64,000 nucleotides of DNA from Microbacterium paraoxydans (GCF_018224615.1 NZ_JAGTUK010000001.1:186001-250000); one strand, 5' to 3'. Counted from the stretch's first letter, positions 1 through 9,036 are shown. Made by a program: numbers and translations. Notes: generated by a model from the letters alone, not told the origin.

Positions 1-38
1 ACCTCTCGGTTCAAGCCGGGGCTTGGGTGGAACGTACA

Positions 39-67
39 GATTATTTGTCAGGCAAACAAACAAAATC
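39..67. promoter_or_regulatory. AT-rich imperfect palindrome upstream of the amino-sugar operon, possible DeoR operator
   Basis: An AT-rich patch in a GC-rich window. GATTATTTGT (39-48) and ACAAAATC (60-67) form an imperfect inverted repeat, and CAAA units are repeated between them. DeoR-family regulators commonly bind AT-rich repeats upstream of their own operon and the operon ends in a DeoR gene, so this is a reasonable but unproven operator. Confidence 0.35.
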
Positions 68-83
68 AAGCATTCGCCGGATG

Positions 84-111
84 TTGTCTCGCTGTGGTGA
101 CATACTATGAT
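84..111 (+). promoter_or_regulatory. Sigma-70-like promoter of the SIS-ROK-PfkB-aldolase-DeoR operon
   Basis: TTGTCT at 84-89 (-35) and TATGAT at 106-111 (-10) are separated by 16 bases. Transcription would start near 118, about 50 bases before the first start codon. GAAAGG at 155-160 is the matching ribosome binding site, 8 bases before ATG 169. Confidence 0.6.
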
Positions 112-168
112 CGAAACGCACCCGAAAGAATCACAAATACGCAACTACTCGTCTGAAAGGGTCGACTG

Positions 169-1068
169 ATGACCGAAACGCTTCCCGGCGCGCACATGCG
201 CGAAGAACTCTTCTCGCAGCCGGAGATGTGGCAGCGCGCCGCCGAACTCACCGCGGAGCAGCGCCGGCTCCCCGCCCACGGAGCGCGGGTCGCCGTGGTC
301 GGGTGCGGCACGTCCTGGTTCATGGCGCAGTCCTACGCCGCACTGCGCGAGTCGTCGGGACACGGCGAGACCGACGCGTTCGCCGCCTCCGAGGCCTTCG
401 TCGACCGCGGCTACGACACCGTCGTCGCCCTCACCCGCTCCGGCACCACGAGCGAGGTGCTCGAACTGGTCGAGCGCATCCGCGGACGCGTCCCCACCGT
501 GGGCGTGATCGGCGACCCCGACTCGCCGCTCGTCTCGCTCGTCGACGAAGCCGTGCTCCTGCCCTTCGCCGACGAGAAGTCCGTGGTGCAGACCCGCTTC
601 GCCACCACCGCGCTCGCGCTGTTCCGCGCCTCCCTCGGCGAAGACCTGAGCGGGGCGATCGCCGACGCGACGGCCGTGCTCGCCGAGCCCGACGTCGACG
701 CCGAGCTGCGCGACGCGGAGCAGTACACGTTCCTCGGCCGCGGCTGGACGATCGGCCTGGCGCACGAGGCCGCCCTCAAGCTGCGCGAGTCCTCGCAGTC
801 GTGGACCGAGGCGTACCCGTCGATGGACTATCGCCACGGCCCGATCGCGATCGCCGCCCCCGGCCGCGTCACCTGGCAGTTCGGCGACGCGCCCGTCGGG
901 CTCCCCGACGAGGTGCGCGCCACGGGCGCCCGCTTCGAGCACCGCGCGATCGACCCGCTCGCCGACCTCGTGCGCCTGCACCGCACGGCCCTCGACCGCG
1001 CCGTCGCCCGCGGCCTCGACCCCGACCAGCCGCGCAACCTCACCCGATCCGTCATCCTGGATGCATGA
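169..1068 (+). CDS. SIS-domain sugar-phosphate isomerase/deaminase (AgaS/GlmS-isomerase type)
   Basis: A cytoplasmic protein of 299 residues with two SIS (sugar isomerase) domains. The first carries GCGTSW at about 45-50 and TRSGTTSE at about 89-96, the phosphosugar-binding loops. The second carries an EAALKLRE helix followed by YRHGP, as in the isomerase half of GlmS. There is no glutaminase domain, so a deaminase/isomerase acting on an amino-sugar phosphate is more likely than a synthase. It is shorter than typical AgaS (about 380 residues). ATG 169 is preceded by GAAAGG at 8 bases. It is the first gene of an operon with a ROK kinase, PfkB kinase and class II aldolase; by analogy it would make a ketohexose phosphate (tagatose-6-P or fructose-6-P) from galactosamine- or glucosamine-6-P. 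The substrate is inference. Confidence 0.8.
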   Translation: MTETLPGAHMREELFSQPEMWQRAAELTAEQRRLPAHGARVAVVGCGTSWFMAQSYAALRESSGHGETDAFAASEAFVDRGYDTVVALTRSGTTSEVLELVERIRGRVPTVGVIGDPDSPLVSLVDEAVLLPFADEKSVVQTRFATTALALFRASLGEDLSGAIADATAVLAEPDVDAELRDAEQYTFLGRGWTIGLAHEAALKLRESSQSWTEAYPSMDYRHGPIAIAAPGRVTWQFGDAPVGLPDEVRATGARFEHRAIDPLADLVRLHRTALDRAVARGLDPDQPRNLTRSVILDA

Positions 1069-1093
1069 CCCGAGCCACCACCGGAGCCGAGCG

Positions 1094-2086
1094 ATGACCC
1101 CGAACGACGGCGCGGGCGCGATCCCCGACGTCGAGAAGGACGCCTCCGGCGAGAGACTCGCCGCCGTGCGGTCGCTCGGCCCCGGTGCCCCGACCCTCGC
1201 GTTCGACGTGGGCGGCACCGACATCAAGTCCGCCCTGTTCGACGCCGACGGCACCGCCCTCGGCCTGCGCCGCACCCCGACACCCGTCGTGGACGGCGAC
1301 CGCACGCACGCGATCCTCGACCGGCTCGAGGTGCTTGCCGCCGAGCTCCGCGACGCGCACCCCGAGGTCGTGCCGCAGGCGGTCGGCCTCGTGGTGCCCG
1401 GCATCGTCGACGCCGAGGCCGGGATCGGGGTGTTCGCCAGCAACCTCGGCTGGCGCGACACCCCGCTGCGCGACCTCGCCACCCAGATGCTCGGGCTGCC
1501 CGTGGCGTTCGACCACGACGTGCGCGCCGCGAGCTGGGCCGAACACCGCCTCGGCGGAGCGCGCGCCTACGACGACGCCGTGATCCTCGTGATCGGCACC
1601 GGGATCGCCGGGGCGCTGCTGGTGGGCGGGCGGCCGTACACCGCGGGCGGCTACGCCGGCGAGATCGGCCACTCACCCATCGCCGACGGCCCGGAATGCC
1701 CCTGCGGCGCTCGCGGCTGCCTGGAAGCCGTCGCCTCGGCCGGGGCGATCGCCCGCCGCTACCGCGAGGCCACCGGGGTCGTTCCCGACGGCGCGAAGGA
1801 CGTGATCGCCAGGGCCGCCGCGGGCGATGAGGTCGCCGCGGCCATCTGGGACTCCGCGCTCGACGCCCTCACGATGTCGCTCGCGCAGCTCACCGCCGTG
1901 GTCGCCCCGGAGGCGGTCGTGATCGGCGGCGGACTCTCCCGCGCCGGAGGGGCCCTGTTCGACGAGCTGCGCCGGCGGCTGGCCGCGCGCCTCAGCTTCC
2001 ATCGCCTGCCCGTGCTCGTGCCCGCCGAGCTCTCCGGCAACGCGGGCCTGATCGGCGCGGCGCTGCGGGCACGGGAGCTGACGTGA
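1094..2086 (+). CDS. ROK-family sugar kinase
   Basis: A protein of 330 residues from ATG 1094, which has GGAG at 1083-1086; an in-frame ATG at 1061 would overlap the upstream gene and lacks a ribosome site. The N-terminal phosphate loop DVGGTDIKSALFD lies at about 38-50. The ROK zinc signature CPCGARGCLE (residues 202-211) is complete, with three cysteines and the following glutamate. These features are those of catalytically active ROK kinases (glucokinase, N-acetylhexosamine kinases) rather than regulators, and there is no HTH. In this operon it probably phosphorylates the incoming (amino)hexose before the SIS enzyme acts. No PTS or transporter gene is in the operon, so uptake must be encoded elsewhere. 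It overlaps the next gene by 4 bases (GTGA). Confidence 0.85.
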   Translation: MTPNDGAGAIPDVEKDASGERLAAVRSLGPGAPTLAFDVGGTDIKSALFDADGTALGLRRTPTPVVDGDRTHAILDRLEVLAAELRDAHPEVVPQAVGLVVPGIVDAEAGIGVFASNLGWRDTPLRDLATQMLGLPVAFDHDVRAASWAEHRLGGARAYDDAVILVIGTGIAGALLVGGRPYTAGGYAGEIGHSPIADGPECPCGARGCLEAVASAGAIARRYREATGVVPDGAKDVIARAAAGDEVAAAIWDSALDALTMSLAQLTAVVAPEAVVIGGGLSRAGGALFDELRRRLAARLSFHRLPVLVPAELSGNAGLIGAALRARELT

Positions 2087-3027
2087 TCCTCACCGTCACC
2101 CCCAACCCCGCCCTCGACCTGACCTGGCGCATCGACCGGCTCGTGGAGGGCGGCACGCACCGCGCCGACACGGGCTCCGCGCGCGCGGGCGGCAAGGGCC
2201 TCAACGTCGCCAGGGTCGCGCACGCCCAGGGGGCGCCCGTGCTCGCACTCACCACGGCGGGCGGCCGCGTGGGCGCCGAGTTCGCGGACGAGCTGAAGAC
2301 CAGCGGCGTGCCGCACGTGCTCGTGCCCGTCGCCGCCGACACCCGCCGCAGCATCGCCCTCGTCGACGAGTCCGCGGGCGACACCACCATCGTCAACGAG
2401 CGCGGCACTGGCCCCTCCGACGCGGAGTGGGGCGCGCTGCTGGCCGAGGTGGTCGAGCGGCTGCCCGCGGCGGACGTGCTGGTGATCTCCGGCAGCCTCC
2501 CGCCCGGCACCCCCGAAGCGCTGCTGCCGATGCTGATCGCCGTGGGACGCGACGCCGGAGTGCCGGTGATCGTCGACACCTCCGGGCCCGGACTGCTGCG
2601 CGCCGCCGACGCCGGGGCGACCGTGCTCAAGCCCAACGCCGCCGAGCTCGCCGAGGCCACCGGCAGCGACGACCCCGTGGCCGCCGCCCGCACGCTGCTC
2701 GAGCGCGGGGCCGAGCTGGTGCTGCTGTCGCTCGGCGCCGACGGCATGCTCGCCGTGACCCACGACGACCTGCTGCACGCGCGACTCGAGGAACCCCTCG
2801 CGGGCAACCCCACCGGTGCGGGCGACGCCGGGGTGGCCGCCTGCGCGGTGCTGTACGCCGAGGGCACGCGCGACCCCGAGACCGTGCTCCGCCGCGCGAC
2901 CGCGTGGTCGGCGGCCGCCGTGCTGATGCCGCTCGCCGGTGACATCTCGCCGCGATGGACCGCGCTCGAACAGCAACTGCACGTGACCCGCCCCGACCCC
3001 GACCAGTTCCGGAAGGACCCCTCGTGA
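2083..3027 (+). CDS. PfkB-family 1-phosphofructokinase / tagatose-6-phosphate kinase
   Basis: A ribokinase-fold kinase of 314 residues, the usual length for FruK/LacC. It begins MILTVTPNPALDLTW, the family N-terminus, has the GGKGLNVARV sugar-binding loop near residue 45, and ends with the PfkB ATP/catalytic motif NPTGAGDAG at 242-250, where Asp248 is the predicted catalytic base. Its start GTG overlaps the ROK kinase stop and its own stop overlaps the aldolase start, so translation is likely coupled. Next to a class II ketose-bisphosphate aldolase it most likely makes tagatose-1,6-bisphosphate or fructose-1,6-bisphosphate; sequence alone does not separate the two. Confidence 0.85.
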   Translation: MILTVTPNPALDLTWRIDRLVEGGTHRADTGSARAGGKGLNVARVAHAQGAPVLALTTAGGRVGAEFADELKTSGVPHVLVPVAADTRRSIALVDESAGDTTIVNERGTGPSDAEWGALLAEVVERLPAADVLVISGSLPPGTPEALLPMLIAVGRDAGVPVIVDTSGPGLLRAADAGATVLKPNAAELAEATGSDDPVAAARTLLERGAELVLLSLGADGMLAVTHDDLLHARLEEPLAGNPTGAGDAGVAACAVLYAEGTRDPETVLRRATAWSAAAVLMPLAGDISPRWTALEQQLHVTRPDPDQFRKDPS

Positions 3028-3899
3028 CCCTCGTCTCCGCCAGAGAGCTCGTCTCCGCCGCCTCCGCCGCCGGCGCCGGCATCGGCGCGTTCAACGTGAT
3101 CCACCTCGAGACGGCGGAGGGGCTCGTGCGGGCATCGGCGCTCGCCGGACTGCCCGTGATCCTGCAGATCTCCCAGAACTGCGCCGACTATCACGGCGGC
3201 CTGGAGCCCATCGCCCTCGCCTCCCTCGCGCTCGCGCGCCGCGCGGAGACCCCGGTGGCGGTGCACCTCGATCACGCCGAGCGCCCCGAACTGGTGGACG
3301 AGGCGGTCGCGCTCGGCTTCGGCTCGGTGATGTTCGACGGCGGCGCACTGCCCTATGACGAGAATGTGGCGCTGACCGCTGAGGTCGCCGACCGGGCGCG
3401 GCGCGCCGGGGTGTTCGTGGAAGGCGAGCTGGGCGAGGTGGGCGGCAAGGACGGGGCGCACGCGCCCGGTGTGCGCACCGACCCGGACGAGGCCAGGGCG
3501 TTCGTCGCGGCGACCGGGGTGGACGCGCTCGCCGTGGCGGTGGGTTCGTCGCACGCCATGACCGACCGCACGGCCGCGCTCGACCTCGACCTGATCGCCC
3601 GGCTCCGCACAGCGCTGCGGGGGGCGGGGCGAGAGGGGGCGGACGTGCCGCTCGTGCTGCACGGCTCCTCCGGCGTCGCGGACGCCGTGATCGCCGACGC
3701 CGTGCGCGCCGGCATGACCAAGATCAACGTGTCGACGCACCTCAACGGGTTCTTCACCAGGGCGGTGCGCGAGGTGCTGGCGGCGGACGAGCGGCTGGTC
3801 GACTCCCGCAAATACCTCGGCCCCGCGCGCCACGCCCTGGCCGACGAGGCCGCGCGGATGCTGCGCCTGTTCGCACTGCAGCCCGAGGCGGTGCGGTGA
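3024..3899 (+). CDS. Class II ketose-bisphosphate aldolase (GatY/KbaY/Fba type)
   Basis: A protein of 291 residues starting at GTG 3024, inside the upstream stop (GTGA), with GGAAGG at 3011-3016. Zinc-dependent class II aldolase motifs are all present: GAFNV (21-25), HLDH (81-84) with the catalytic Asp83 and zinc ligand His84, VEGELGEVGG (132-141), His177 and LHGSSG (212-217), then KINVST (233-238), which binds the substrate phosphate. The short form resembles tagatose-bisphosphate aldolases and small Fba enzymes. It would split the bisphosphate made by the PfkB kinase into dihydroxyacetone phosphate and glyceraldehyde-3-phosphate. It is the last catabolic step of the operon. Confidence 0.88.
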   Translation: MTLVSARELVSAASAAGAGIGAFNVIHLETAEGLVRASALAGLPVILQISQNCADYHGGLEPIALASLALARRAETPVAVHLDHAERPELVDEAVALGFGSVMFDGGALPYDENVALTAEVADRARRAGVFVEGELGEVGGKDGAHAPGVRTDPDEARAFVAATGVDALAVAVGSSHAMTDRTAALDLDLIARLRTALRGAGREGADVPLVLHGSSGVADAVIADAVRAGMTKINVSTHLNGFFTRAVREVLAADERLVDSRKYLGPARHALADEAARMLRLFALQPEAVR

Positions 3900-4672
3900 A
3901 GCGCGCGGCACGCCTGAACGCGATCCTCGACCTGCTGGCCGCGAGCGGGGAGGTCACGGTGGACGAGCTCGTCGACCGGTTCGGCGCCTCGCCCGCGACC
4001 ACGCGCCGCGACCTCGACTCGCTCGCGGAACAGCGGCTGCTCACCCGCACGCACGGCGGTGCGGTGGCGCAGACCGTCGCGTACGAGCTGCCCATCCGCT
4101 ACAAGAGCCACCTGCGCACGCAGGAGAAGGCGAGCATCGCCCAGGCCGCGGCCGACCTCGTGTCGCCCGGCATGGTGGTCGGACTGTCCGGCGGCACCAC
4201 CACGACCGCGATCGCGGCCGCGCTCGCCGCCAGAGACGACCTGGCCGCCGAAGGCGGGATCACGGTCGTCACGAATGCCGTGAACATCGCGGCGCAGCTC
4301 GCGACCCGGCCCGACATCAAGGTCGTGGTGACGGGCGGCGTCATCCACTCCCGCACCTACGAGCTGGTCGGCCCGTTCGTGGAGCAACTGCTGCGCGGCG
4401 TGCGGCTCGACATCGCGTTCCTGGGCGTGAACGGGATGGACGCCACGGCCGGAGCGACCACGCAGGACGAGCGGGAGGCGGCGGTGAACCGCATGATGGC
4501 CGAGCGTGCCCGCCGCGCCGTCGTCGTGACCGACGGCAGCAAGCTCGGCGTCGAGGCGTTCTCGGCGGTGGGCGGGCCCGAGCTGTTCCACACGGTCATC
4601 ACCGACCGTGGGGCCGATCCCGCGCGGATCGACGCCTTGCGCACGGCCGGCTACACCGTCGTCCTCGCCTGA
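3896..4672 (+). CDS. DeoR-family transcriptional regulator
   Basis: A protein of 258 residues, typical for DeoR/GlpR regulators. The N-terminal winged HTH lies at about 5-55 (GEVTVDELVDRFGASPATTRRDLD), followed by a DeoR sensor domain of the ribose-5-phosphate-isomerase-like fold with SGGTTT near 100 and FLGVNGMD near 180. It starts with GTG overlapping the aldolase stop, so it is co-expressed with the genes it most likely represses. The inducer is expected to be a phosphorylated sugar from the pathway. The AT-rich palindrome upstream of the operon is the likely binding site. No terminator is evident after it. Confidence 0.88.
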   Translation: MKRAARLNAILDLLAASGEVTVDELVDRFGASPATTRRDLDSLAEQRLLTRTHGGAVAQTVAYELPIRYKSHLRTQEKASIAQAAADLVSPGMVVGLSGGTTTTAIAAALAARDDLAAEGGITVVTNAVNIAAQLATRPDIKVVVTGGVIHSRTYELVGPFVEQLLRGVRLDIAFLGVNGMDATAGATTQDEREAAVNRMMAERARRAVVVTDGSKLGVEAFSAVGGPELFHTVITDRGADPARIDALRTAGYTVVLA

Positions 4673-4971
4673 GCCCCCGGGACGACCACGACGCGCCTCT
4701 GGCTCGGCGGCCATCTCGACAGCCGGGCCCCGCGGGCAGCCCGAAGGGCCCCGGCGTCCCCAGATCGCCGAGGCCCCATGAGTGCCGCGGCTGCATACCG
4801 CGGGTCCCCCCGAGCAGATGGTGTCGCTGTCGTGTGCGCTCCCCAGTGCGCGATTCCCCAGATCCGACGGCGCCTCCCTCGCGCCTCATCCTTCGAGGCC
4901 CTTCGCCCCGACACCTTCCGAAGAACAGGAGTCACCGCCTGCGGTTCTGATACACCGATTGGAGAAAAAGG
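4673..4971. other. Non-coding gap between convergent genes
   Basis: About 300 bases between the DeoR gene (plus) and the CHAT gene (minus). Short frames exist on both strands but none has a ribosome site or a recognisable product. Only a weak inverted repeat (TTCTGA at 4945 and TCAGAA at 4972) is visible; no convincing terminator. Confidence 0.5.
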
Positions 4972-7419
4972 TCAGAATCCATCGCCGTGGCACTGGAACG
5001 GCGCGATCACGCCCGTGGTGACGGCCGCCGAGGCCAGCGCGTCCGCAGGGGCAGCGCCCTCCGCGAGCCCCGCGTGCACGGCCGTCAGCAGCTCGCACGC
5101 ATCGTCGTCCGGCACCACGACCGGCGCCGCGATCACGCACTCGGCACCCGCGTGCAGCCACACCCGCGTCATGCCCAGCGCCTCCTCGCCCCACCGCACC
5201 GACGATCGCCCCAGCTCGCACGCCGACAGGATCACGGTGCGGGGTGCCCGGGGGATGAGGTCGACGTCGTAGCCGAACAGCGTGCCGTCACGCAGCTCGA
5301 ACCCCGAGAACAGCGGGTTGTCCACCGCGTGCCGCCCGTGCGCCGCGATGTGCAGCAGGTCGGCGTCACCCGCGAGCGCCGTCACCGCCGACACCGTCGC
5401 CTCCGCGCCCTCGCGCATCCGGGTGGTGCCGAGGCCGTGCCACGCGGCGGCCGCCTGCTGCACCTCCTCGCCTGCGCGGCGCACCCGGGGGCCAGCAGCG
5501 AAGCCCACCACGGGCGCGGCGGTGCGCGCAGTGCGGGCGGCTCCGAGCCACCGTGACACCGACGTGGCGAGCGTGAACGGCACCCCGCGCATCCCGGGCA
5601 GCATCCCCCACGGCACGCCCCCGAGGATGCCGGGCACCGTGATCGCGACGCGCGAGGCGTGCGGGGCGGCCCGCCGCAGGGGCGCGAGCAACTCGGCGTC
5701 GAGCAGCGCCAGCCGTGCGCCGAGCGCCCGCTCCGTGACCGCGCCCATCGCACCGCCGCGGGTCAGGGCGGCCATGTCGAGGTCGGCCCGCAGCCCGTCG
5801 AGCGCCGCCCGCACCCGGGGCCAGGCGAGCTCCACGATCGTCGCGGCACCGTCCGACACGACCACCGCGTGCAGCCCCGAGCCCGTGAACACGTAGGCGA
5901 ACACCGCGGTGTCGTGGGGGAGCAGCGCGGCGGACGTCGCCAGGCCGAGCCGTTCGCGCGTGGCCCCCGAGCCGGTCGCGGTCCACTGCCGTTCGCGCAC
6001 CCGGTCGCGCAGCACCCGCACCCGCGCGTCGGTCGTCCAGTCGGCACCGGCGAGCTCGGCGCGCAGCATCCGCAGCTCGGCCAGGTCCGCCGCGAGCTCC
6101 GCGTCGTGCGGTGGCCGCACCGGCGCGACCTGCTGGCTGAGGTGACGCGCCCGCTCCGACCACTCGAACAGGGTCTCCGGGTCGCCTCGTCGCGCCGCAG
6201 CCGTGAGCCCGGTGAACACGAGGTCGCTCGCGTGCATCGCCACCGACGCCTGCAGGTCGAGAGCGCCGAACGACTGCTGCCACGCCGACAGCAGGTCGAG
6301 CCCCTCGCCCGCGGCGCGCAGGGCCTCCCGGTCGCGCCCCCGGTGCAGGGCCCTGGCCGCCCGCACCTCGTGTGCCCGCAGTCGCAGCGGCGTGGGGGCG
6401 GAGGCGGCGATGCGGGGCAGTCGCCCTCCGCCGTCGCGTCGCGCGGTGAGGCGCAGGGCGGAGGCCTCGGTGCGGAACCCGGCCCGGTCGAGGTCGCGCG
6501 CCACCCGCTCGAACTCCTCCGCCGGGATCGTGCGGCCGGGGCGGGCGCGCTGCCGTGCCTCGAGTCGCACGGCCTCGGCGCGCGCCGCCCAGGCCGGGGT
6601 CGCGAGGGCCGTGAACCGGCGGGCGGCCAGACGCGCCGCGCGCTCCGCGGCCGCCGGGTCGTGACGCAGCAGCGACCGCGCCAGGTGGAACTCCGCCTCG
6701 CCGCGGGCCTGCCGCATGCGCTGCGCCCCGAACTGCACCGCGACCTGCGCCAGCAGCGCCTCCGCCTCGGTCGTGAGCCCCGCATCGCGCAGCACCTCGG
6801 CGCGGTCGAGGTCGGCGATCGCGGCGGCCAGGTCGCTCACCTCGGCCAGCGCGGGGCGGGAGCGGGTCATGAGCGCCAGTGCCCCCACGAGGTCGCCGCC
6901 CAGCAGTGCCGCGTAGCCGAGGTTGTGCGTGGCCTCGGCGACCGGGCCGCGGGCGTCGTGCGCCTGGTACACGGCCAGGGCGCGGCGCAGGTCGGCCACG
7001 CACGCGTCCAGCTCGTGTCGCTGCATGCGCACGACGGAGCGGTTCATCAGGCAGTTCGCCAGCTCGATGCTCTCGGCCCCCGCGGCGGAGAGCGCGTCGA
7101 TGGCGCGGGTGAGCATGGCCTCGGCCTCGGGCAGCCGCCCCCGGTGCATGAGCAGGGTGCCGAGCTGCCCGCTGAGCAGGGCGACGGTCTCCGGCAGCAG
7201 CCCGTCGCGCGCGAGCGCCGCCCGGCACAGTTCCTCGGCGGCCGCGGGGTCGCCGGTCTGCGTCAGCACGTAGGCGCGCGTGCCGTCGATCCTGGCGCGC
7301 AGCTCGGGGTCGTCGGTGCGGGCGTCCGCGGCGTCGAGGGCACGGTGGGCCTGCGTGAACCGTCGCGCGTTCGCCGCCTCGACGCCGCGATGATGCAGCT
7401 CGCTCGCGGACAGGGGCAT
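4972..7419 (-). CDS. TPR-CHAT protein (caspase-fold protease with tetratricopeptide repeats)
   Basis: A protein of 815 residues. The first half is alanine- and arginine-rich helical repeat sequence typical of TPRs, such as GDPAAAEELCRAAL and GRLPEAEAMLTRAID. The C-terminal third is a CHAT domain of the caspase clan. The catalytic dyad is readable: His694 in IAAHGRH and Cys734 in ILSACELG, 40 residues apart as expected. The domain runs to the very C-terminus. It is the last gene of a minus-strand set after a sigma factor, a small beta-rich protein and a subtilisin. TPR-CHAT proteins are known proteases in conflict systems: in type III-E CRISPR the TPR-CHAT subunit cleaves Csx30, a partner of an ECF sigma factor. 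Here no Cas gene is present. It may act on the subtilisin, the small protein or an unknown target; this is inference. Confidence 0.85.
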   Translation of the reverse strand: MPLSASELHHRGVEAANARRFTQAHRALDAADARTDDPELRARIDGTRAYVLTQTGDPAAAEELCRAALARDGLLPETVALLSGQLGTLLMHRGRLPEAEAMLTRAIDALSAAGAESIELANCLMNRSVVRMQRHELDACVADLRRALAVYQAHDARGPVAEATHNLGYAALLGGDLVGALALMTRSRPALAEVSDLAAAIADLDRAEVLRDAGLTTEAEALLAQVAVQFGAQRMRQARGEAEFHLARSLLRHDPAAAERAARLAARRFTALATPAWAARAEAVRLEARQRARPGRTIPAEEFERVARDLDRAGFRTEASALRLTARRDGGGRLPRIAASAPTPLRLRAHEVRAARALHRGRDREALRAAGEGLDLLSAWQQSFGALDLQASVAMHASDLVFTGLTAAARRGDPETLFEWSERARHLSQQVAPVRPPHDAELAADLAELRMLRAELAGADWTTDARVRVLRDRVRERQWTATGSGATRERLGLATSAALLPHDTAVFAYVFTGSGLHAVVVSDGAATIVELAWPRVRAALDGLRADLDMAALTRGGAMGAVTERALGARLALLDAELLAPLRRAAPHASRVAITVPGILGGVPWGMLPGMRGVPFTLATSVSRWLGAARTARTAAPVVGFAAGPRVRRAGEEVQQAAAAWHGLGTTRMREGAEATVSAVTALAGDADLLHIAAHGRHAVDNPLFSGFELRDGTLFGYDVDLIPRAPRTVILSACELGRSSVRWGEEALGMTRVWLHAGAECVIAAPVVVPDDDACELLTAVHAGLAEGAAPADALASAAVTTGVIAPFQCHGDGF

Positions 7420-7464
7420 CCGTCCAGGATGCCGTGCCGCGCCCCCGGCGGGGAAGAGCGCGCG

Positions 7465-9036
7465 TCAGGCGCCGTCGTGCGGTGTGGGCAGGGCGGCGAG
7501 CACGGCGGCCACGGCTTTCGCCGCCGCGGCCGGGGTCGCCCCGCCGATCGGGACAGCGCCCAGCTGCGCCGCGATGCGTCCCGCGAGGTACGGCGCCGCG
7601 AACGACGTGCCGCTCCACACCGCGAAACCGCCGCGGTAGTCGTCCGGGTCGAGGGTCTCGCGCACCAGTCCGTCCACGTCGGCCCTGGTCGCCGCCTGCG
7701 CTCCGCCGACGAACGCGGGCGAGGTGCTCACGACCGCCGCGCCCGGCGCGTACACGTGCACCCACGGCCCGACGTTGGAGAACAGGGCGACCGAGCGCGC
7801 CGAGGGGTTGAGCGCCCCGACCGAGACGTGCGGGGCGCCCTTGTCGGCGGGCAGCCCGTTGTCCGATCCCGGCCACGGCCACAGCGACGCGGGGAAGGAC
7901 GGCCGGTCGATCGCGTCGTTGCCGGCCGAGCACACCACCACGCAGCCCAGTTCCCGCGCCTTCGCCAGCAGCTCGTACAGCGTGCGGCTGAACAGTCCGT
8001 CGGTCGGCGTCTCGTGGTAGTAGCTGAGCGACAGGTTGAGCACGTCGATCGGGAAGCCCGTCTTCGGGTCCTCGCGGTGCCGTCGCAGCAGCTCCACGAC
8101 CTGCGCCACGGTCTCCAGCAGGGTGCTCTCGTCGACCACGCCGAGGGCACCCGCCACCCGGATCGACAGGATGTCGGCGTCGGGCGCGGTCTGCCGCACG
8201 ATCCCGGAGATGAACGTGCCGTGCCCTGCCACGGCGTCGATCTCGCCGTCGAGCTGCCCGTACAGGTCGGGGTAGCGTTCGGGGTCGGCATCGTCGGTGA
8301 GCCCGACCGGCACCCCGTCGAGCTCGACGTGCCGCGTGACGATGTCGGCGGGCAGCCAGGCGTGCTCGCCGCAGCCCGTGTCGAGCACGGCCACCACCGG
8401 GCGGCGTCCGCGCTTCGGCGCCGGAGCCCTCACCGGCGCAGGACCGAGCCACGACACCGGCTGCCTGGCCCCGCGGCCGGGCTCCAGGTAGTCGTCGCTG
8501 CCTCCGGCGCCGGCCCCCGCGCCGCGCACGGGATTGGTGCGCGTGAACGGGTTGGTGCGGGTGAACGGGTTCGTGCGCGTGAACGGGTTGAGGCCCACTG
8601 GGTCGATCGACAGCACGTGCTCCAGGCTCGTGCGCGGCATGGTCGAGCGCGACAGGCGGCGCGCCCGCTGCAGCACCCGCCAGGCGTCCGGCGCCACGGG
8701 CGACTCCCCCCTGGTCGGCTCGTCGGGCGTGGTAAGGCGTGCGCGGAGGAACCCGGCGACGCCCGGCACCAGCTCGTCGCCGCCGACCCCGCGCTCCGCG
8801 GATTCGATCTCCAGCCGCCAGCCGAACGAGTCGGCCGCGTCGCGCAGCGTCCGCACCTCGCGGTCGTACGCCTCCTGGTCACCGACGGTGCGGGTGATGA
8901 GCAGCCGTTCGGGCAGGTACGCGGTGGGAAAGGCGCGGATGCCGTCCACCGGTTCCGTGCTCGGGTCGAGGGCGGTGCCGCGCCGGATCGAACCTTCCGC
9001 GCGGTCCTGCCACGTCCATCCCTGGGGCTGCTCCAT
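7465..9036 (-). CDS. S8-family (subtilisin-like) serine protease
   Basis: A protein of 523 residues with the complete catalytic triad: Asp219 in VLDTGCG, His272 in GHGTFISG and Ser478 in SGTSFAAP. No signal peptide or membrane segment is visible, so it is probably cytoplasmic, unlike most secreted subtilisins. The roughly 200 N-terminal residues are of unknown fold and include a three-copy hexapeptide repeat (NPFTRT, about residues 150-168) just before the catalytic domain, which looks like a pro-segment linker. A GAGAGGA ribosome site precedes ATG 9036. It lies 60 bases downstream of the small beta-rich protein and 45 bases upstream of the TPR-CHAT gene in the same direction. It may be a zymogen processed by, or processing, the CHAT protease. 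Confidence 0.9.
   Translation of the reverse strand: MEQPQGWTWQDRAEGSIRRGTALDPSTEPVDGIRAFPTAYLPERLLITRTVGDQEAYDREVRTLRDAADSFGWRLEIESAERGVGGDELVPGVAGFLRARLTTPDEPTRGESPVAPDAWRVLQRARRLSRSTMPRTSLEHVLSIDPVGLNPFTRTNPFTRTNPFTRTNPVRGAGAGAGGSDDYLEPGRGARQPVSWLGPAPVRAPAPKRGRRPVVAVLDTGCGEHAWLPADIVTRHVELDGVPVGLTDDADPERYPDLYGQLDGEIDAVAGHGTFISGIVRQTAPDADILSIRVAGALGVVDESTLLETVAQVVELLRRHREDPKTGFPIDVLNLSLSYYHETPTDGLFSRTLYELLAKARELGCVVVCSAGNDAIDRPSFPASLWPWPGSDNGLPADKGAPHVSVGALNPSARSVALFSNVGPWVHVYAPGAAVVSTSPAFVGGAQAATRADVDGLVRETLDPDDYRGGFAVWSGTSFAAPYLAGRIAAQLGAVPIGGATPAAAAKAVAAVLAALPTPHDGA
8531..8590 (-). repeat. 18-bp in-frame tandem repeat, three copies plus part
   Basis: Units at 8531-8548, 8549-8566 and 8567-8584, followed by a partial unit, differ at only a few positions. 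On the coding strand each unit encodes the hexapeptide NPFTRT or a near variant. It sits between the N-terminal region and the catalytic domain of the subtilisin. Copy number could vary by slippage. Confidence 0.85.

Noticed and set aside
4945..4977. Inverted repeat TTCTGA/TCAGAA as terminator between DeoR and CHAT genes
   Set aside because: Only 6 bp with a loop of over 20 bases, overlapping the CHAT stop codon.
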